Counted from the first letter of the stretch, positions 26,228 to 34,843 are shown. The stretch is DNA of 64,000 nucleotides from Hymenobacter negativus (GCF_016056375.1 NZ_JAEDAE010000005.1:1-64000); one strand, 5' to 3'. Notes: generated from the sequence alone by a model not told the origin. Numbers and translations: made by a program.

Positions 26228-26615
26228 AGAAAGGCGACTGGTAAAGTTTGCGCAGACGGAACGCAAGTTACTCCATTATAGTGCGTCCGGCCCCGCGAAT
26301 TTCGGGCCAGAACCCCACGTACGGGCGGCCACTGCGGGAGCGGGAGCGGGAGTGTCCGGCTTTCGGCGGGGTGCAGGGCTGAGGTTCATGCCAAATGCGG
26401 GCTGCTCCCCTACCCGTCGGCCAACGAATAGCACGACCGGTGGCCGGTGAATTGACAAAACACGGCTGGATTTAACAAAAATTTTATCCCTGATAATCAA
26501 TCGATAACAAGTTATTTTGATTGATTCGATTGAATTATTCATCCAGTACCTTGCGTTACAAAGTACCTACCATACATTTGTACTGTTCGTCACCCACTAG
26601 TCAACCAACTCGCCC
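26228..26615. other. Intergenic region between PorV-like and PadR genes
   Basis: 388 bases between divergent genes. The half near the PorV-like gene is GC-rich with a gcgggagcgggagcgggag micro-repeat; the half near the PadR gene (26455-26560) is strongly AT-rich. It should hold both promoters. Only the PadR-side TACATTTG box is convincing. Confidence 0.6.
26544..26585 (+). promoter_or_regulatory. Promoter and possible operator of the padR operon
   Basis: A -7 box TACATTTG (26573-26580) with TTG at 26551-26553 about 19 bases upstream matches the phylum's promoter layout. CAGTAC (26544-26549) and GTACTG (26580-26585) form an inverted pair, and TACAAAGTAC lies between. PadR proteins usually repress their own operon, so this is a candidate autoregulatory site; the exact operator is a guess. 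Confidence 0.45.
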
Positions 26616-26963
26616 ATGAAACTCGAGAACACCCAGGTTCAGATGCGCAAGGGAATCCTTGAGTTCTGCATCCTGGAAATCATCGCCCGCGGCGAAGCCT
26701 ACGCCTCCGACATGCTGGAGGAGCTGACTTCAGCCCGCATGATAGTGGTGGAGGGCACGCTCTACCCGCTGCTCACCCGCCTCAAGAATGCCGCCCTGCT
26801 CGACTACGTCTGGAAGGAAAGCACCAGCGGCCCACCCCGCAAGTACTACACCCTCACCGACCCCGGCCGCCAGTTTCTGGAGGAACTGCGCGAAACCTGG
26901 GAGGAGATGGCTACCTCGGTGGGCATCATTCGGCACAGCCGGCCGCCCGGCGACAGCCGCTAA
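26616..26963 (+). CDS. PadR family transcriptional regulator
   Basis: 115 residues. A winged-helix domain (about 1-85) with MRKGILEFCILEIIARGEAY, a recognition-helix region VVEGTLYPLLTRLKNAALL, and the wing GPPRKYYTLTDPG. It matches the short PadR class, with one C-terminal helix for dimerisation. The gene is 61 bases upstream of the PspC/GIN membrane protein gene, a common pairing in Bacteroidota, so it most likely controls that gene in response to an unknown ligand or envelope signal. Confidence 0.92.
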   Translation: MKLENTQVQMRKGILEFCILEIIARGEAYASDMLEELTSARMIVVEGTLYPLLTRLKNAALLDYVWKESTSGPPRKYYTLTDPGRQFLEELRETWEEMATSVGIIRHSRPPGDSR

Positions 26964-27024
26964 TTCTACCTCTTTTTCTGCTTCACTCACCAGCATCCAA
27001 TTGGCCCGTTCGGCCTTCTTTCAC

Positions 27025-29694
27025 ATGAAAAAGAACATCAGTATCAACTTGCAAGGCATCATCTTCCACATCGAGGAAGACGGTTTCGACGTCCTTAGCC
27101 GTTATCTGGCCGAGGTGAAAGCCCACTTTGCCAACTACCGCGGCCACGAGGACATTGTGGCCGACATCGAGGGCCGCATCGCCGAGCTGTTCTCGGCCCG
27201 CCTCTCGCCCATGCAGCAGGTCATCAGCCTGGACGACGTGAACGCCATGACGGCCAAAATGGGCCGTGTGAGCGACTTCGCCGACGAGGCCGATGAGGAC
27301 GACGAAGTAACTGCCGCCGAAGCTGCTTCAGCTTCAGCTAACTACGGCCGCACCGCCGACTCCTACACCACCGCTTCGGCGGCTGCAACGGCGGCCACCG
27401 CCACCGACGAGCCCAAGCGCTTGTACCGCGACATGGCCAACCGCAAAGTAGCGGGCGTGGCCGCCGGCATCGCCCAATACTTTGCCGTAAACCCGCTCTG
27501 GATTCGCCTGGCCTTGATATTCGGCACCGTCTTTTCGCCGGCTATCAACATCTGGTCGCGTCACAGCATGCGGGTGGATTTTGGCGGCTGGCTGGTGCTG
27601 GCCTACATCATCCTCTGGATTTTGCTGCCCAAGCGCTACGACGCCCCCGCCCACCCCGAGGCGCTGCTGAACTCGGGGCCGCTGGCCGGCCGCCGCTTGT
27701 TCCGCGACACGGGCACCGGCAAAATCGCCGGGGTAGCGGCCGGTCTGGCCGCCTACTTTAACATCGATGTGACGCTGGTGCGCGTGATTATGCTGGCCGG
27801 TTTGTTTGCCGGGGGCTTCACCTTCCTGCTCTACATCATTCTCTGGATAGTATTGCCCGAGGCCAAAACGGTCTCGGACAAGCTCCGTATGCGCGGCGAC
27901 GCCATCACGCTGGAAAGCTTTGACAGCAGCGCCCGCAACAACGCCTTCGCCGATGGTCCGGTGACGACCAACCGCCCCGTGGGTGCATTCGTGGAAGACG
28001 CCGCCCGGGCCCTGCGCCCCGCCGTTGACTTTGTGGGCTCGGCTATTCGGGTGGTAGCAGGCATCCTGCTGACGATGACCGGATTTGGCCTGCTCCTGGC
28101 GCTGGCCATTGGCCTGGGCGCCAGCATTGGCCTGTTTCCCAATGCTGAGAACATGATTTTCACCCACGTGCTGCTCAACGGTGTGCCCACCTGGGGCCTG
28201 CTGGCCGGCTTCCTGGCCATGGGCATTCCGGCCCTGGCCCTGCTGCTGAGCGGCCTGAACCTGCTCTTCCGCCGCTCGCTGATGCCCCGCACTGTGGCCC
28301 TGTCGCTGCTCGGGATTTGGTTGCTGAGCATTGTGGGCGTGACAGTGGCTGCCGTACGCCAAAACCGCAACTTCCAGTACGATGCTGAAGTGGAGCAGCT
28401 GGAACAGTTTTCGAAGCTGACCACGCCCGTAGTTATGTTCGATTCGCGCCACGTAGACCGCGACTGGGACCAGCACGTGGACGTGAACCTAGCTGCCGCC
28501 GATAGCGGCAAAGTGGTGGAAGTGTTGCGCACCCTGAGCGCCAAAGGCGTAAACGAAGCCGAAGCCCGCCGCACGGCCCTCACCACCATCGACTACACGG
28601 TGCGGCCCAGCGGCGACTCCTCGCTCGTGTTCGACGACCATTTCTCTTTCCTGCCCAACTCGGCCTTCCGCAAGCAGGAGCTGAGCCTCACCATCCGTCT
28701 GCCCCGTGACCGCACCTTCCGCATGAGCCGCGACTTCGCCTATAACATTCTGGACGACGACGACTTCGTGGGCAACCGCCGCCCCGAAGATCCCGAGCAG
28801 CACCAGTACCGCCTGCGCGGCAACAAGTTGGAGTGCATTGGCTGTACTGAAGAGCAGCTCGGCCGCAACGAGGAGGATAACGACAATGATGGCAAAATGC
28901 ACATCAACATCGACAGCGACGACAACAACGACAACGCCGACAATAACGACGATGACAGCGACAGCGGCGACGACGAGGCTTCCAACAGCGGCACCACCAT
29001 CAACTACGGCGGCGCGCCTACCTTCGACACCGATATGAACAGCTACGGCAGCGCCCGCCGCACCTTTCAGGAGTCTGGCTTCAGCCGGGTGAGCGTGGCC
29101 GGTGGTTACCGCGTGGTGGTGCGCCACGGCGACAGCTTCAAGATTGAGGCTGGCGGCAACGACAAAGCGCTGAGCGAGATGCGCGTAGAGCTGAAAGGCG
29201 ACGAGCTGCAAATTCGCCCCCGTAACAGCGGCAGCTTATTCGGCGGCAACTGGGGCAACAACCAGAGCAAGGTGCTCATCCGCATCGAGCTGCCCAGCAT
29301 CGAGCGTTTGGAACTGGCCGGGGCCGTGCACGCCGACTTCGGCGGCTTCGAGCGCCAGGAGGAGCTGCGCGTGGAGCAGGCCGGCGCCAGCCACCTGCGC
29401 CTGAATGGCAGCTTCGGCACCCTGAAATTAGAGCAGGCCGGCGCCTGCCGCACCACCGCCACCGGCCAGGCCGACAACCTCGACCTCGACGCCGCCGGCG
29501 CCTGCGAGTTGGCCGGAGCCAACCTCAAGACCATCGACACCAAGGTTTCCATTGCCGGCGTGTGCAAGGCCCGCCTCAACGTGACCGGCAGCCTGGAAGG
29601 CGACGCCGTGGGCGCCAGCGAAGTAGCATACAGCGGCAAGCCCTCCCGGGTGAAAATGGACGCTACCGGCCCCTCCAGCATCAAGCATCTGTAA
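27025..29694 (+). CDS. PspC-domain membrane protein with C-terminal DUF2807 (head GIN) domain
   Basis: 889 residues from ATG 27025. A cytoplasmic N-terminal region (1-130) precedes two PspC domains: KRLYRDMANRKVAGVAAGIA (about 132-195) and RRLFRDTGTGKIAGVAAGLA (about 222-285), each ending in an ILWILLP/ILWIVLP membrane helix. Several more TMs follow (about 330-440). The extracytoplasmic part carries a short linker dominated by Asp and Asn (about 615-655), then a DUF2807 'head GIN' beta-helix-like domain (about 670-889) with repeated LEQAGA motifs. PspC senses envelope stress in other bacteria; GIN domains are suspected adhesin-like folds. The fusion suggests a membrane sensor or anchor controlled by the upstream PadR. 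Function is not established. Confidence 0.85.
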   Translation: MKKNISINLQGIIFHIEEDGFDVLSRYLAEVKAHFANYRGHEDIVADIEGRIAELFSARLSPMQQVISLDDVNAMTAKMGRVSDFADEADEDDEVTAAEAASASANYGRTADSYTTASAAATAATATDEPKRLYRDMANRKVAGVAAGIAQYFAVNPLWIRLALIFGTVFSPAINIWSRHSMRVDFGGWLVLAYIILWILLPKRYDAPAHPEALLNSGPLAGRRLFRDTGTGKIAGVAAGLAAYFNIDVTLVRVIMLAGLFAGGFTFLLYIILWIVLPEAKTVSDKLRMRGDAITLESFDSSARNNAFADGPVTTNRPVGAFVEDAARALRPAVDFVGSAIRVVAGILLTMTGFGLLLALAIGLGASIGLFPNAENMIFTHVLLNGVPTWGLLAGFLAMGIPALALLLSGLNLLFRRSLMPRTVALSLLGIWLLSIVGVTVAAVRQNRNFQYDAEVEQLEQFSKLTTPVVMFDSRHVDRDWDQHVDVNLAAADSGKVVEVLRTLSAKGVNEAEARRTALTTIDYTVRPSGDSSLVFDDHFSFLPNSAFRKQELSLTIRLPRDRTFRMSRDFAYNILDDDDFVGNRRPEDPEQHQYRLRGNKLECIGCTEEQLGRNEEDNDNDGKMHINIDSDDNNDNADNNDDDSDSGDDEASNSGTTINYGGAPTFDTDMNSYGSARRTFQESGFSRVSVAGGYRVVVRHGDSFKIEAGGNDKALSEMRVELKGDELQIRPRNSGSLFGGNWGNNQSKVLIRIELPSIERLELAGAVHADFGGFERQEELRVEQAGASHLRLNGSFGTLKLEQAGACRTTATGQADNLDLDAAGACELAGANLKTIDTKVSIAGVCKARLNVTGSLEGDAVGASEVAYSGKPSRVKMDATGPSSIKHL

Positions 29695-29791
29695 ATGCCG
29701 GAATTTCTTTGTTACCAAATAAATCCACAGGCAACCTTCGCCGTATAGCTGCATCTATCCCCCCGAAAAAAGAAAGAAAAAGAAGCCAGGC

Positions 29792-31231
29792 TTAGTTTGG
29801 TGAGTGAACGAAGCCTCCTTCCGGAGCCAGTCCTTTGGCCGCCCCCTGCTGCAACAGGAAGGCCATGGCTGGCTCCATTTCGTTTGTAATAACGCCGTCG
29901 AGAATGGCTTCCATCACGGCTTCCTTCAGCTCGCCCACGGCGCGCGAAGGCTTCAGCCCAAAGGTTTCCATGATGATTTCGCCGGTGATGACCGGGCGGA
30001 AGCTGCGCAGGTGGTCCTTCTCCTCCACTTCTTTCAGCTTCTGCTCCACCTCCGCGAAGTTGCGCAGGTACCGTTCCTTGCGGGTGTGGTCCTTGCTCGT
30101 GATGTCGGCCCGGCACAGCAGCATCAGCCGGTCAATGTCCTCGCCGGCCTCGAATAGCAGGCGGCGCACGGCCGAATCGGTCACGGTTTCCTTCACCAGC
30201 GCAATGGGGCGCAGGTGCAGTCGCACCAGCTTCTGCACCATGCGCATTTCCTCGCCCAGCGGCAGTTTCAGGTCGGTGAAGATGCCGGGCACCCAGCGGG
30301 CGCCTTTATCCTCGTGGCCGTGGAAGGTCCAGCCTACTTTGGGGAAGTAGCGCTTGGTGGCGGGCTTGGCGATGTCGTGCAGCACGGCGGCCCAGCGCAG
30401 CCACAGGTCGCCGCCGGCATTGGCCACGTTGTCCAGCACCTGCAGCGTGTGGTAGAAATTGTCTTTGTGGGCGTGCGTGCCCACTTTTTCCACGCCGTGT
30501 AGCAGCGCCATCTTCGGAAAGATGAGCTGCAGTAGCCCCGTTTGGAACAGCAGCTTGAACCCGTAGCTCGGCGTGGGCGACTCGATAATCTTGTTTAGCT
30601 CGACGGTAATGCGCTCCTGCGACACAATCTTTATCCGGTCCTTATTCCGAATAATGGCGTCGAACGTATCGGGCTCAATATCAAAGTTCAGTTGCGAGGC
30701 GAAGCGCACGGCGCGCATCATCCGCAGCGGGTCATCGGAAAACGTCACATCCGGCCCCAGCGGCGTGCGGATGGTTTTGCTGGCCAGGTCCTTCATGCCT
30801 TCGTAGCGGTCTACCAGCTCGCCGAAATTTTCCGGGTTCAGGCTGATGCCGAGGGCGTTGATGGTGAAGTCGCGGCGGGCCAAGTCCTCCTCCAGCGTGC
30901 CGGCCTGCACTTCAGGCTTGCGGCTTTCGGCGCGGTAGCTTTCCTTGCGGGCCCCCACAAATTCAATATCGCCGGCCTCTTTGGTGGGCAGCATAGCCGT
31001 GCCGAAGTTCTTGAACACCTGCACGCGGCCCCGGCCTTTTAGCTTGTTGCCCACGGCCTGCGCCAGCGCAATGCCGTCGCCCACCGTCACCACGTCAATA
31101 TCCTTGCTGTCGCGGCCCAGCGCCAAATCCCTCACATAGCCGCCAATAACATAAGCCGGCTGATTTAACTCAGCTGCCGCTTCGGCGATGGTACGGAAAA
31201 TGGGTAGCTCGGGCAGTTTTGGCGTATTCAT
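29792..31231 (-). CDS. cca: CCA-adding tRNA nucleotidyltransferase with HD domain
   Basis: 479 residues from ATG 31231. The N-terminal polymerase-beta-like domain has VIGGYVRDLALGRDSKDIDVV (GG and DxD metal site), RRDFTINAL, DPLRMMRAVRFASQL and the neck helix RITVELNKI. A C-terminal HD domain follows (HAHKDNFYHTLQVLDN, LRWAAVLHDIAKP, TFHGHEDKGA). This is the class II tRNA nucleotidyltransferase plan, adding or repairing the 3' CCA end. The frame extends upstream to 31387, but that part overlaps the preceding gene. TTTG (31237-31240, minus) lies five bases before the chosen ATG. Confidence 0.93.
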   Translation of the reverse strand: MNTPKLPELPIFRTIAEAAAELNQPAYVIGGYVRDLALGRDSKDIDVVTVGDGIALAQAVGNKLKGRGRVQVFKNFGTAMLPTKEAGDIEFVGARKESYRAESRKPEVQAGTLEEDLARRDFTINALGISLNPENFGELVDRYEGMKDLASKTIRTPLGPDVTFSDDPLRMMRAVRFASQLNFDIEPDTFDAIIRNKDRIKIVSQERITVELNKIIESPTPSYGFKLLFQTGLLQLIFPKMALLHGVEKVGTHAHKDNFYHTLQVLDNVANAGGDLWLRWAAVLHDIAKPATKRYFPKVGWTFHGHEDKGARWVPGIFTDLKLPLGEEMRMVQKLVRLHLRPIALVKETVTDSAVRRLLFEAGEDIDRLMLLCRADITSKDHTRKERYLRNFAEVEQKLKEVEEKDHLRSFRPVITGEIIMETFGLKPSRAVGELKEAVMEAILDGVITNEMEPAMAFLLQQGAAKGLAPEGGFVHSPN

Positions 31232-31271
31232 GGGCGCAAAGTTCGGCACTGGCCGCATAATGCCCCCGCTT

Positions 31272-31844
31272 CTACTCCCGCACCACTTCCAGCTTCCCGC
31301 CCTCGCCCAGCCGCACCACCCGCGAGGGCGCGGTGCGCGTGGCATCATCCTGCCGCCAGTCCACCACATGGTCGGCGCCGCGCACAATGGCCGGGTCTAC
31401 TTCTGCGTACACTGCCGGCGTGGGCTCGCCCGCTTTGTTAGCCGAGGTTGAAACCAGCCCGTGGCCCAGCCGCCGCACCACTTTGTGGCAGAATTCGTCT
31501 TTCGGCAGGCGCAGGCCCACCGTGCCGTCGGGCCCCACCAAATCGGGCGCGAGGGCGCGGCTGGCGGGCAAGATGTAAGTGGTGGGGCGAGTGTCGGCGG
31601 CCAGCATGGCCTCCAGCTCATCGGGCACGTTGGTGGTGTAGCGTTTCAGCATGGCCCAATCGGCCACCAGCACGATGCTGGGCTTGCCGGCTTCGCGGCC
31701 CTTCAGCTTGTAGAGCTGCTTCACCGCAGGCGGTGCTTCGGCATCGCAGCCCAGGCCCCATACGGTATCAGTCGGATAAAGAACAACTTGCTGCAACAAC
31801 AGCGCATCGACGGCAGCTTCTACTTCTTGTTGGAAACGGTTCAT
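31272..31844 (-). CDS. L-threonylcarbamoyladenylate synthase (Sua5/YrdC family)
   Basis: 190 residues from ATG 31844. YrdC fold with VVLYPTDTVWGLGCDAE (substrate site), KQLYKLKGREAGKPSIVLV, and GLVSTSANKAGEPTP. The enzyme makes threonylcarbamoyl-AMP from Thr, bicarbonate and ATP for t6A37 modification of tRNA. It lacks the extra Sua5 C-terminal domain, so it is the short TsaC/YrdC form. It is 40 bases upstream of the CCA enzyme, and both act on tRNA, so an operon is plausible. Confidence 0.92.
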   Translation of the reverse strand: MNRFQQEVEAAVDALLLQQVVLYPTDTVWGLGCDAEAPPAVKQLYKLKGREAGKPSIVLVADWAMLKRYTTNVPDELEAMLAADTRPTTYILPASRALAPDLVGPDGTVGLRLPKDEFCHKVVRRLGHGLVSTSANKAGEPTPAVYAEVDPAIVRGADHVVDWRQDDATRTAPSRVVRLGEGGKLEVVRE

Positions 31845-31852
31845 GAGGGCGT

Positions 31853-31876
31853 GTAGCGCAGACTCTGCGAGTCCGC
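31853..31876. repeat. Left arm of inverted repeat (GCGGACTCGCAGAG class)
   Basis: GTAGCGCAGACTCTGCGAGT then ccgc, complementary to 31912-31935 with one mismatch. It lies between the epimerase and YrdC genes. Confidence 0.85.
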
Positions 31877-31911
31877 ATCTGATTTGAGTTAAATACAAAC
31901 TTCGTGTAAAC

Positions 31912-31935
31912 GCGGACTCGCAGAGTCCGCGCTAC
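31912..31935. repeat. Right arm of inverted repeat (GCGGACTCGCAGAG class)
   Basis: GCGGACTCGCAGAGTCCGCG then ctac. The stop codon of the methylmalonyl-CoA epimerase gene (31932-31934) lies inside this arm. Confidence 0.85.
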
Positions 31936-32336
31936 TTGATTGTCTGGCACAGTTCCACCAATACGCCGGCCGCGCTTTTCGGGTGCACGAAGCACACCAG
32001 CTTGTTATCGGCCCCACGCTTGGGTTCCTCGTTCAGCAGCACGAAGCCTTCCCCTTTCAGCCGCGCCATCTCAGCCCGGATATCGTCCACCTCGAAGGCC
32101 ACATGGTGAATGCCTTCGGGCTTCCTGGCCAGGAATTTCGTGATGGCGCTATCCGGCGAAGTCCCCGCCAGCAACTCGATTTTCGAGCCGCCAACCTGAA
32201 AAAAGACCGTATCCACGGCTTCGCTGGCCACGTGCTCTTTCTTATAGGGCGCCGCGCCAAGCAGCGTGGTGTAGAGTGCGGTGGCAGCTTCGAGGTCGTT
32301 TACAGCTAAGCCGAGGTGTTCGAGGTTGGTAATCAT
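31932..32336 (-). CDS. mce: Methylmalonyl-CoA epimerase
   Basis: 134 residues, a VOC-fold metalloenzyme that interconverts (R)- and (S)-methylmalonyl-CoA in propionate and succinate metabolism. Motifs: [20 protein letters not shown] (metal His), [18 protein letters not shown] (Glu near residue 54), [12 protein letters not shown] (second metal His) and GVLVELCQ (metal Glu). Length and spacing fit the family. Methylmalonyl-CoA mutase is not in the window. It is transcribed away from iscS. Confidence 0.9.
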   Translation of the reverse strand: MITNLEHLGLAVNDLEAATALYTTLLGAAPYKKEHVASEAVDTVFFQVGGSKIELLAGTSPDSAITKFLARKPEGIHHVAFEVDDIRAEMARLKGEGFVLLNEEPKRGADNKLVCFVHPKSAAGVLVELCQTIK

Positions 32337-32439
32337 GGATGCGAATTTTGGGAGAGTGGGCCGCTGGCCGGGCTAAAAAGCGGGGTTTACCGCGCATTTC
32401 GCGCCGTTGCCGCAAGTTGGCGCATTTCCTTATTTAGAT

Positions 32440-32456
32440 TGTGTCTACTTTTGTGG
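32440..32456 (+). promoter_or_regulatory. iscS promoter with shared TGTGTCTA word
   Basis: TGTGTCTACTTTTGTGG contains the -7 box TACTTTTG (32446-32453), about 93 bases before the iscS ATG. The leading TGTGTCTA and trailing TTG.GG recur upstream of iscA at 34828-34843, so a shared regulator site is possible. Confidence 0.5.
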
Positions 32457-32546
32457 GACCAAAGAAAACTGATTGCCCTCGAACCGTGTTCTAAAGGCCG
32501 ACCAGGCTTTCATTGGTTTATACTTTTTGCCATACCGCTGCGCGCA

Positions 32547-33761
32547 ATGCTGAAGCTCCCCATTTACCTCGACAACAACGCCACCACGCCGCTCGACCCG
32601 CGCGTGCTGGAGGCCATGATGCCTTATCTGACCGATGTATTCGGCAACGCGGCTTCCCGCAACCACCCCTTCGGCTGGGCCGCCGAGGAAGGCGTGGACT
32701 ACGCCCGCGAGCAAATCGCCAAGCTCATCAACTGCGACCCCAAGGAAATCATCTTCACCTCGGGCGCTACTGAGTCGGACAACTTGGGCATCAAGGGCGT
32801 GTTTGAGATGTATAGCCAGAAGGGCAACCACGTTATCACCGCCACCACCGAGCACAAAGCCGTGCTCGATACCTGCAAGCACATCGAGAAGCTCGGCGGC
32901 AAGGTAACCTACCTGCCCGTCGACGAAAAAGGCCTCATCAGCCTCGCCGAACTCGAAGCCGCCATGACGCCCGAGACCATTCTCGTGACCATCATGTACG
33001 GCAACAACGAGACGGGCACCATTCAGCCCATCCGCGAAATCGCCAAAATTGCCCACGCCCACGGCGCGCTCTTCATGACCGACGCCACCCAGGCCGTTGG
33101 CAAAATCCCGGTTGACGTCATTGCCGACGGCATCGACCTGATGGCTTTTTCGGGCCACAAAATCTATGGCCCCAAGGGCGTGGGTGCCCTCTACGTGCGC
33201 CGCAAGAACCCCCGGGTGAAAGTAACCGCCCAGATGGACGGCGGCGGCCATGAGCGCGGCATGCGCTCGGGTACCCTCAACGTGCCCGGCATCGTGGGCC
33301 TGGGCAAGGCCTGCGAAGTGGCCCGCCTCGACATGGAAGCCGACACCGCCCGCCTGAGCGCCATGCGTGACCGCCTCGAAAAGGAGCTCACCACGCTGGA
33401 AGAAAGCTACGTGAACGGCTCAGTGGAGCACCGCCTGCCGCACGTGACCAACATCAGCTTCAAGTACGTGGAAGGCGAAGGCCTGATGATGGGCGTGAAA
33501 GACCTGGCCGTGTCGTCGGGCTCGGCCTGCACCTCGGCTTCGCTGGAGCCCAGTTACGTACTCAAAGCCCTGGGCTTGAGCGATGACCTGGCCCACAGCA
33601 GCCTGCGCTTCGGCCTGAGCCGCTTCACCACCGACGAGCAAATCGACTACGCCATCGGCCACGTAAAAGAAGCCGTGACCAAGCTCCGCGAAATGTCGCC
33701 ACTGTGGGAGATGTTCAAGGAAGGCGTCGATTTGAGCAAAATCGAGTGGGCGGAACACTAG
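32547..33761 (+). CDS. iscS: Cysteine desulfurase, IscS type
   Basis: 404 residues. PLP enzyme that takes sulfur from cysteine for Fe-S clusters. Motifs: [45 protein letters not shown] (His stacking on PLP), [28 protein letters not shown] (PLP Lys K205), and [17 protein letters not shown] with the persulfide Cys C328. The long active-site loop is the IscS/NifS group I type. The earlier open frame from 32316 crosses the promoter, so ATG 32547 is used. iscU follows after a 104-base gap filled with an inverted repeat. Confidence 0.95.
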   Translation: MLKLPIYLDNNATTPLDPRVLEAMMPYLTDVFGNAASRNHPFGWAAEEGVDYAREQIAKLINCDPKEIIFTSGATESDNLGIKGVFEMYSQKGNHVITATTEHKAVLDTCKHIEKLGGKVTYLPVDEKGLISLAELEAAMTPETILVTIMYGNNETGTIQPIREIAKIAHAHGALFMTDATQAVGKIPVDVIADGIDLMAFSGHKIYGPKGVGALYVRRKNPRVKVTAQMDGGGHERGMRSGTLNVPGIVGLGKACEVARLDMEADTARLSAMRDRLEKELTTLEESYVNGSVEHRLPHVTNISFKYVEGEGLMMGVKDLAVSSGSACTSASLEPSYVLKALGLSDDLAHSSLRFGLSRFTTDEQIDYAIGHVKEAVTKLREMSPLWEMFKEGVDLSKIEWAEH

Positions 33762-33764
33762 AAT

Positions 33765-33857
33765 AGTTATGAGTTAAAAGTTATGAGTTATGAGTTTTCA
33801 ATTTGTCCTCATGGCTCAACTTTTCAACTCCTAACTCATAACTTTTAACTCATAACT
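33765..33857. repeat. Inverted repeat of AGTTATGAGTTAAAAGT words between iscS and iscU
   Basis: Left arm 33765-33795 (AGTTATGAGTTAAAAGTTAT and onwards) is complementary to 33827-33857 with a few mismatches. Each arm is itself made of tandem GAGTTA-like words, so several alternative foldings exist. The arms are AT-rich in a GC-rich region. Confidence 0.8.
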
Positions 33858-33865
33858 TAAAAATC

Positions 33866-34276
33866 ATGGCTTACTCCGATAAGGTAATCGACCACTACAG
33901 CAACCCCCGCAACGTGGGTACGCTGGACAAAAGCAAGAAAAACGTAGGTACCGGCCTCGTGGGCGCACCCGAGTGCGGCGACGTGATGCGCCTGCAAATT
34001 GAGGTGGACGAAGCCACCAACACCATTACCGATGCCAAATTCAAGACGTTTGGCTGCGGCTCGGCCATTGCCTCGTCGTCGCTGGCGACGGAATGGCTGA
34101 AAGGCAAAACCGTGGACGAGGCCCTGGCCATCGACAACATGGAGATTGTGGAGGAGCTGGCCCTGCCGCCCGTGAAAATCCACTGCTCGGTACTGGCCGA
34201 GGATGCCATCAAGTCGGCCATCTCGGACTACCGCGTGAAAAACGGCCTGCCCGCGTTGGAGCTGTCGCACCACTAA
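33866..34276 (+). CDS. iscU: Fe-S cluster assembly scaffold IscU
   Basis: 136 residues. Builds 2Fe-2S and 4Fe-4S clusters using sulfur from IscS. The three ligand cysteines are C37 (GAPECGDVMRL, with D39), C64 (KTFGCGSAIASSS) and C107 (KIHCSVLAEDAI), with the HYSNPRNVG start typical of IscU. LPPVKIHCS is the chaperone-recognition motif of the family (LPPVK), although hscA and hscB are not nearby. Confidence 0.96.
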   Translation: MAYSDKVIDHYSNPRNVGTLDKSKKNVGTGLVGAPECGDVMRLQIEVDEATNTITDAKFKTFGCGSAIASSSLATEWLKGKTVDEALAIDNMEIVEELALPPVKIHCSVLAEDAIKSAISDYRVKNGLPALELSHH

Positions 34277-34278
34277 TC

Positions 34279-34359
34279 AATGGTTGAATAAGTGAATGGG
34301 TGAATGAGCGAATGACTCTTGGTCGTTTGCTCATTCACCCATTCGCTCATTCAACCATT
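34279..34359. repeat. Inverted repeat of GAATGGGTGAATGAGC words after iscU
   Basis: 34279-34309 and 34329-34359 are complementary with about three mismatches, and each arm is built from GAATG/TGAATGA words. It lies between iscU and the unknown gene at 34375. Confidence 0.8.
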
Positions 34360-34374
34360 CACTCATTGCCACAA

Positions 34375-34767
34375 ATGGACGAATTTGACATTGCCCGGCT
34401 GGAGCGCGAGATTCGGCAGTACCTGGGCCTGGAGCCCGCGCAGTTGCGGTTCGAGTTTCGGGAGTTGGAAGGCCAGACCCGGCTCGATTTGATAACGGTG
34501 AACCCGCGCCACGAGCAGAGCTTTCTGTTTCGCTACGAAACCGGCCGCGACCAGGTGGATTGCCTGGAAAAGATGTTGGCCTACGTGAAGCGCTTCCGCG
34601 ACACCGAAAGCTCCTACACGGTGCAGTGGCGCACCCGCGACGATAAAGAGCTGCACACCTCCTACTTCCGGGCGCACAACGTATATGAGGCGCTGGATAA
34701 ACTCTATTTTGGCCGCGACCTGAACACAATTACCGTGTTTAGCGTGGTGCTAAATCCGAGCTCGTAA
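34375..34767 (+). CDS. Conserved hypothetical protein in the isc cluster
   Basis: 130 residues from ATG 34375; an upstream frame from 34300 runs through the inverted repeat and is rejected. The protein is soluble, charged and alpha/beta, with EREIRQYLGLEPAQLRFEF near the start and YEALDKLYFGRDLNTITVF near the end. No cysteine cluster is present: only one Cys is seen, in DCLEKML. No family recognised. Position between iscU and iscA suggests a part in Fe-S assembly, but this is inference from neighbourhood only. Confidence 0.75.
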   Translation: MDEFDIARLEREIRQYLGLEPAQLRFEFRELEGQTRLDLITVNPRHEQSFLFRYETGRDQVDCLEKMLAYVKRFRDTESSYTVQWRTRDDKELHTSYFRAHNVYEALDKLYFGRDLNTITVFSVVLNPSS

Positions 34768-34827
34768 GCGTCCGAATGAATTATTTGATGAGCCGGCGAA
34801 CAAAGAAATTCTTCGGCTTGTTTATAA

Positions 34828-34843
34828 TGTGTCTAAATTGCGG
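34828..34843 (+). promoter_or_regulatory. Possible regulatory site upstream of iscA
   Basis: TGTGTCTAAATTGCGG resembles the word at the iscS promoter (32440). It is 47 bases before the iscA ATG and preceded by TTTATAA. Candidate binding site of an Fe-S regulator; unproven. Confidence 0.35.

Noticed and set aside
26276..26542. 88-residue minus-strand ORF between the PorV-like and PadR genes
   Set aside because: The translation changes from basic AT-coded to Pro/Ala-rich without structure and spans the probable divergent promoter region.
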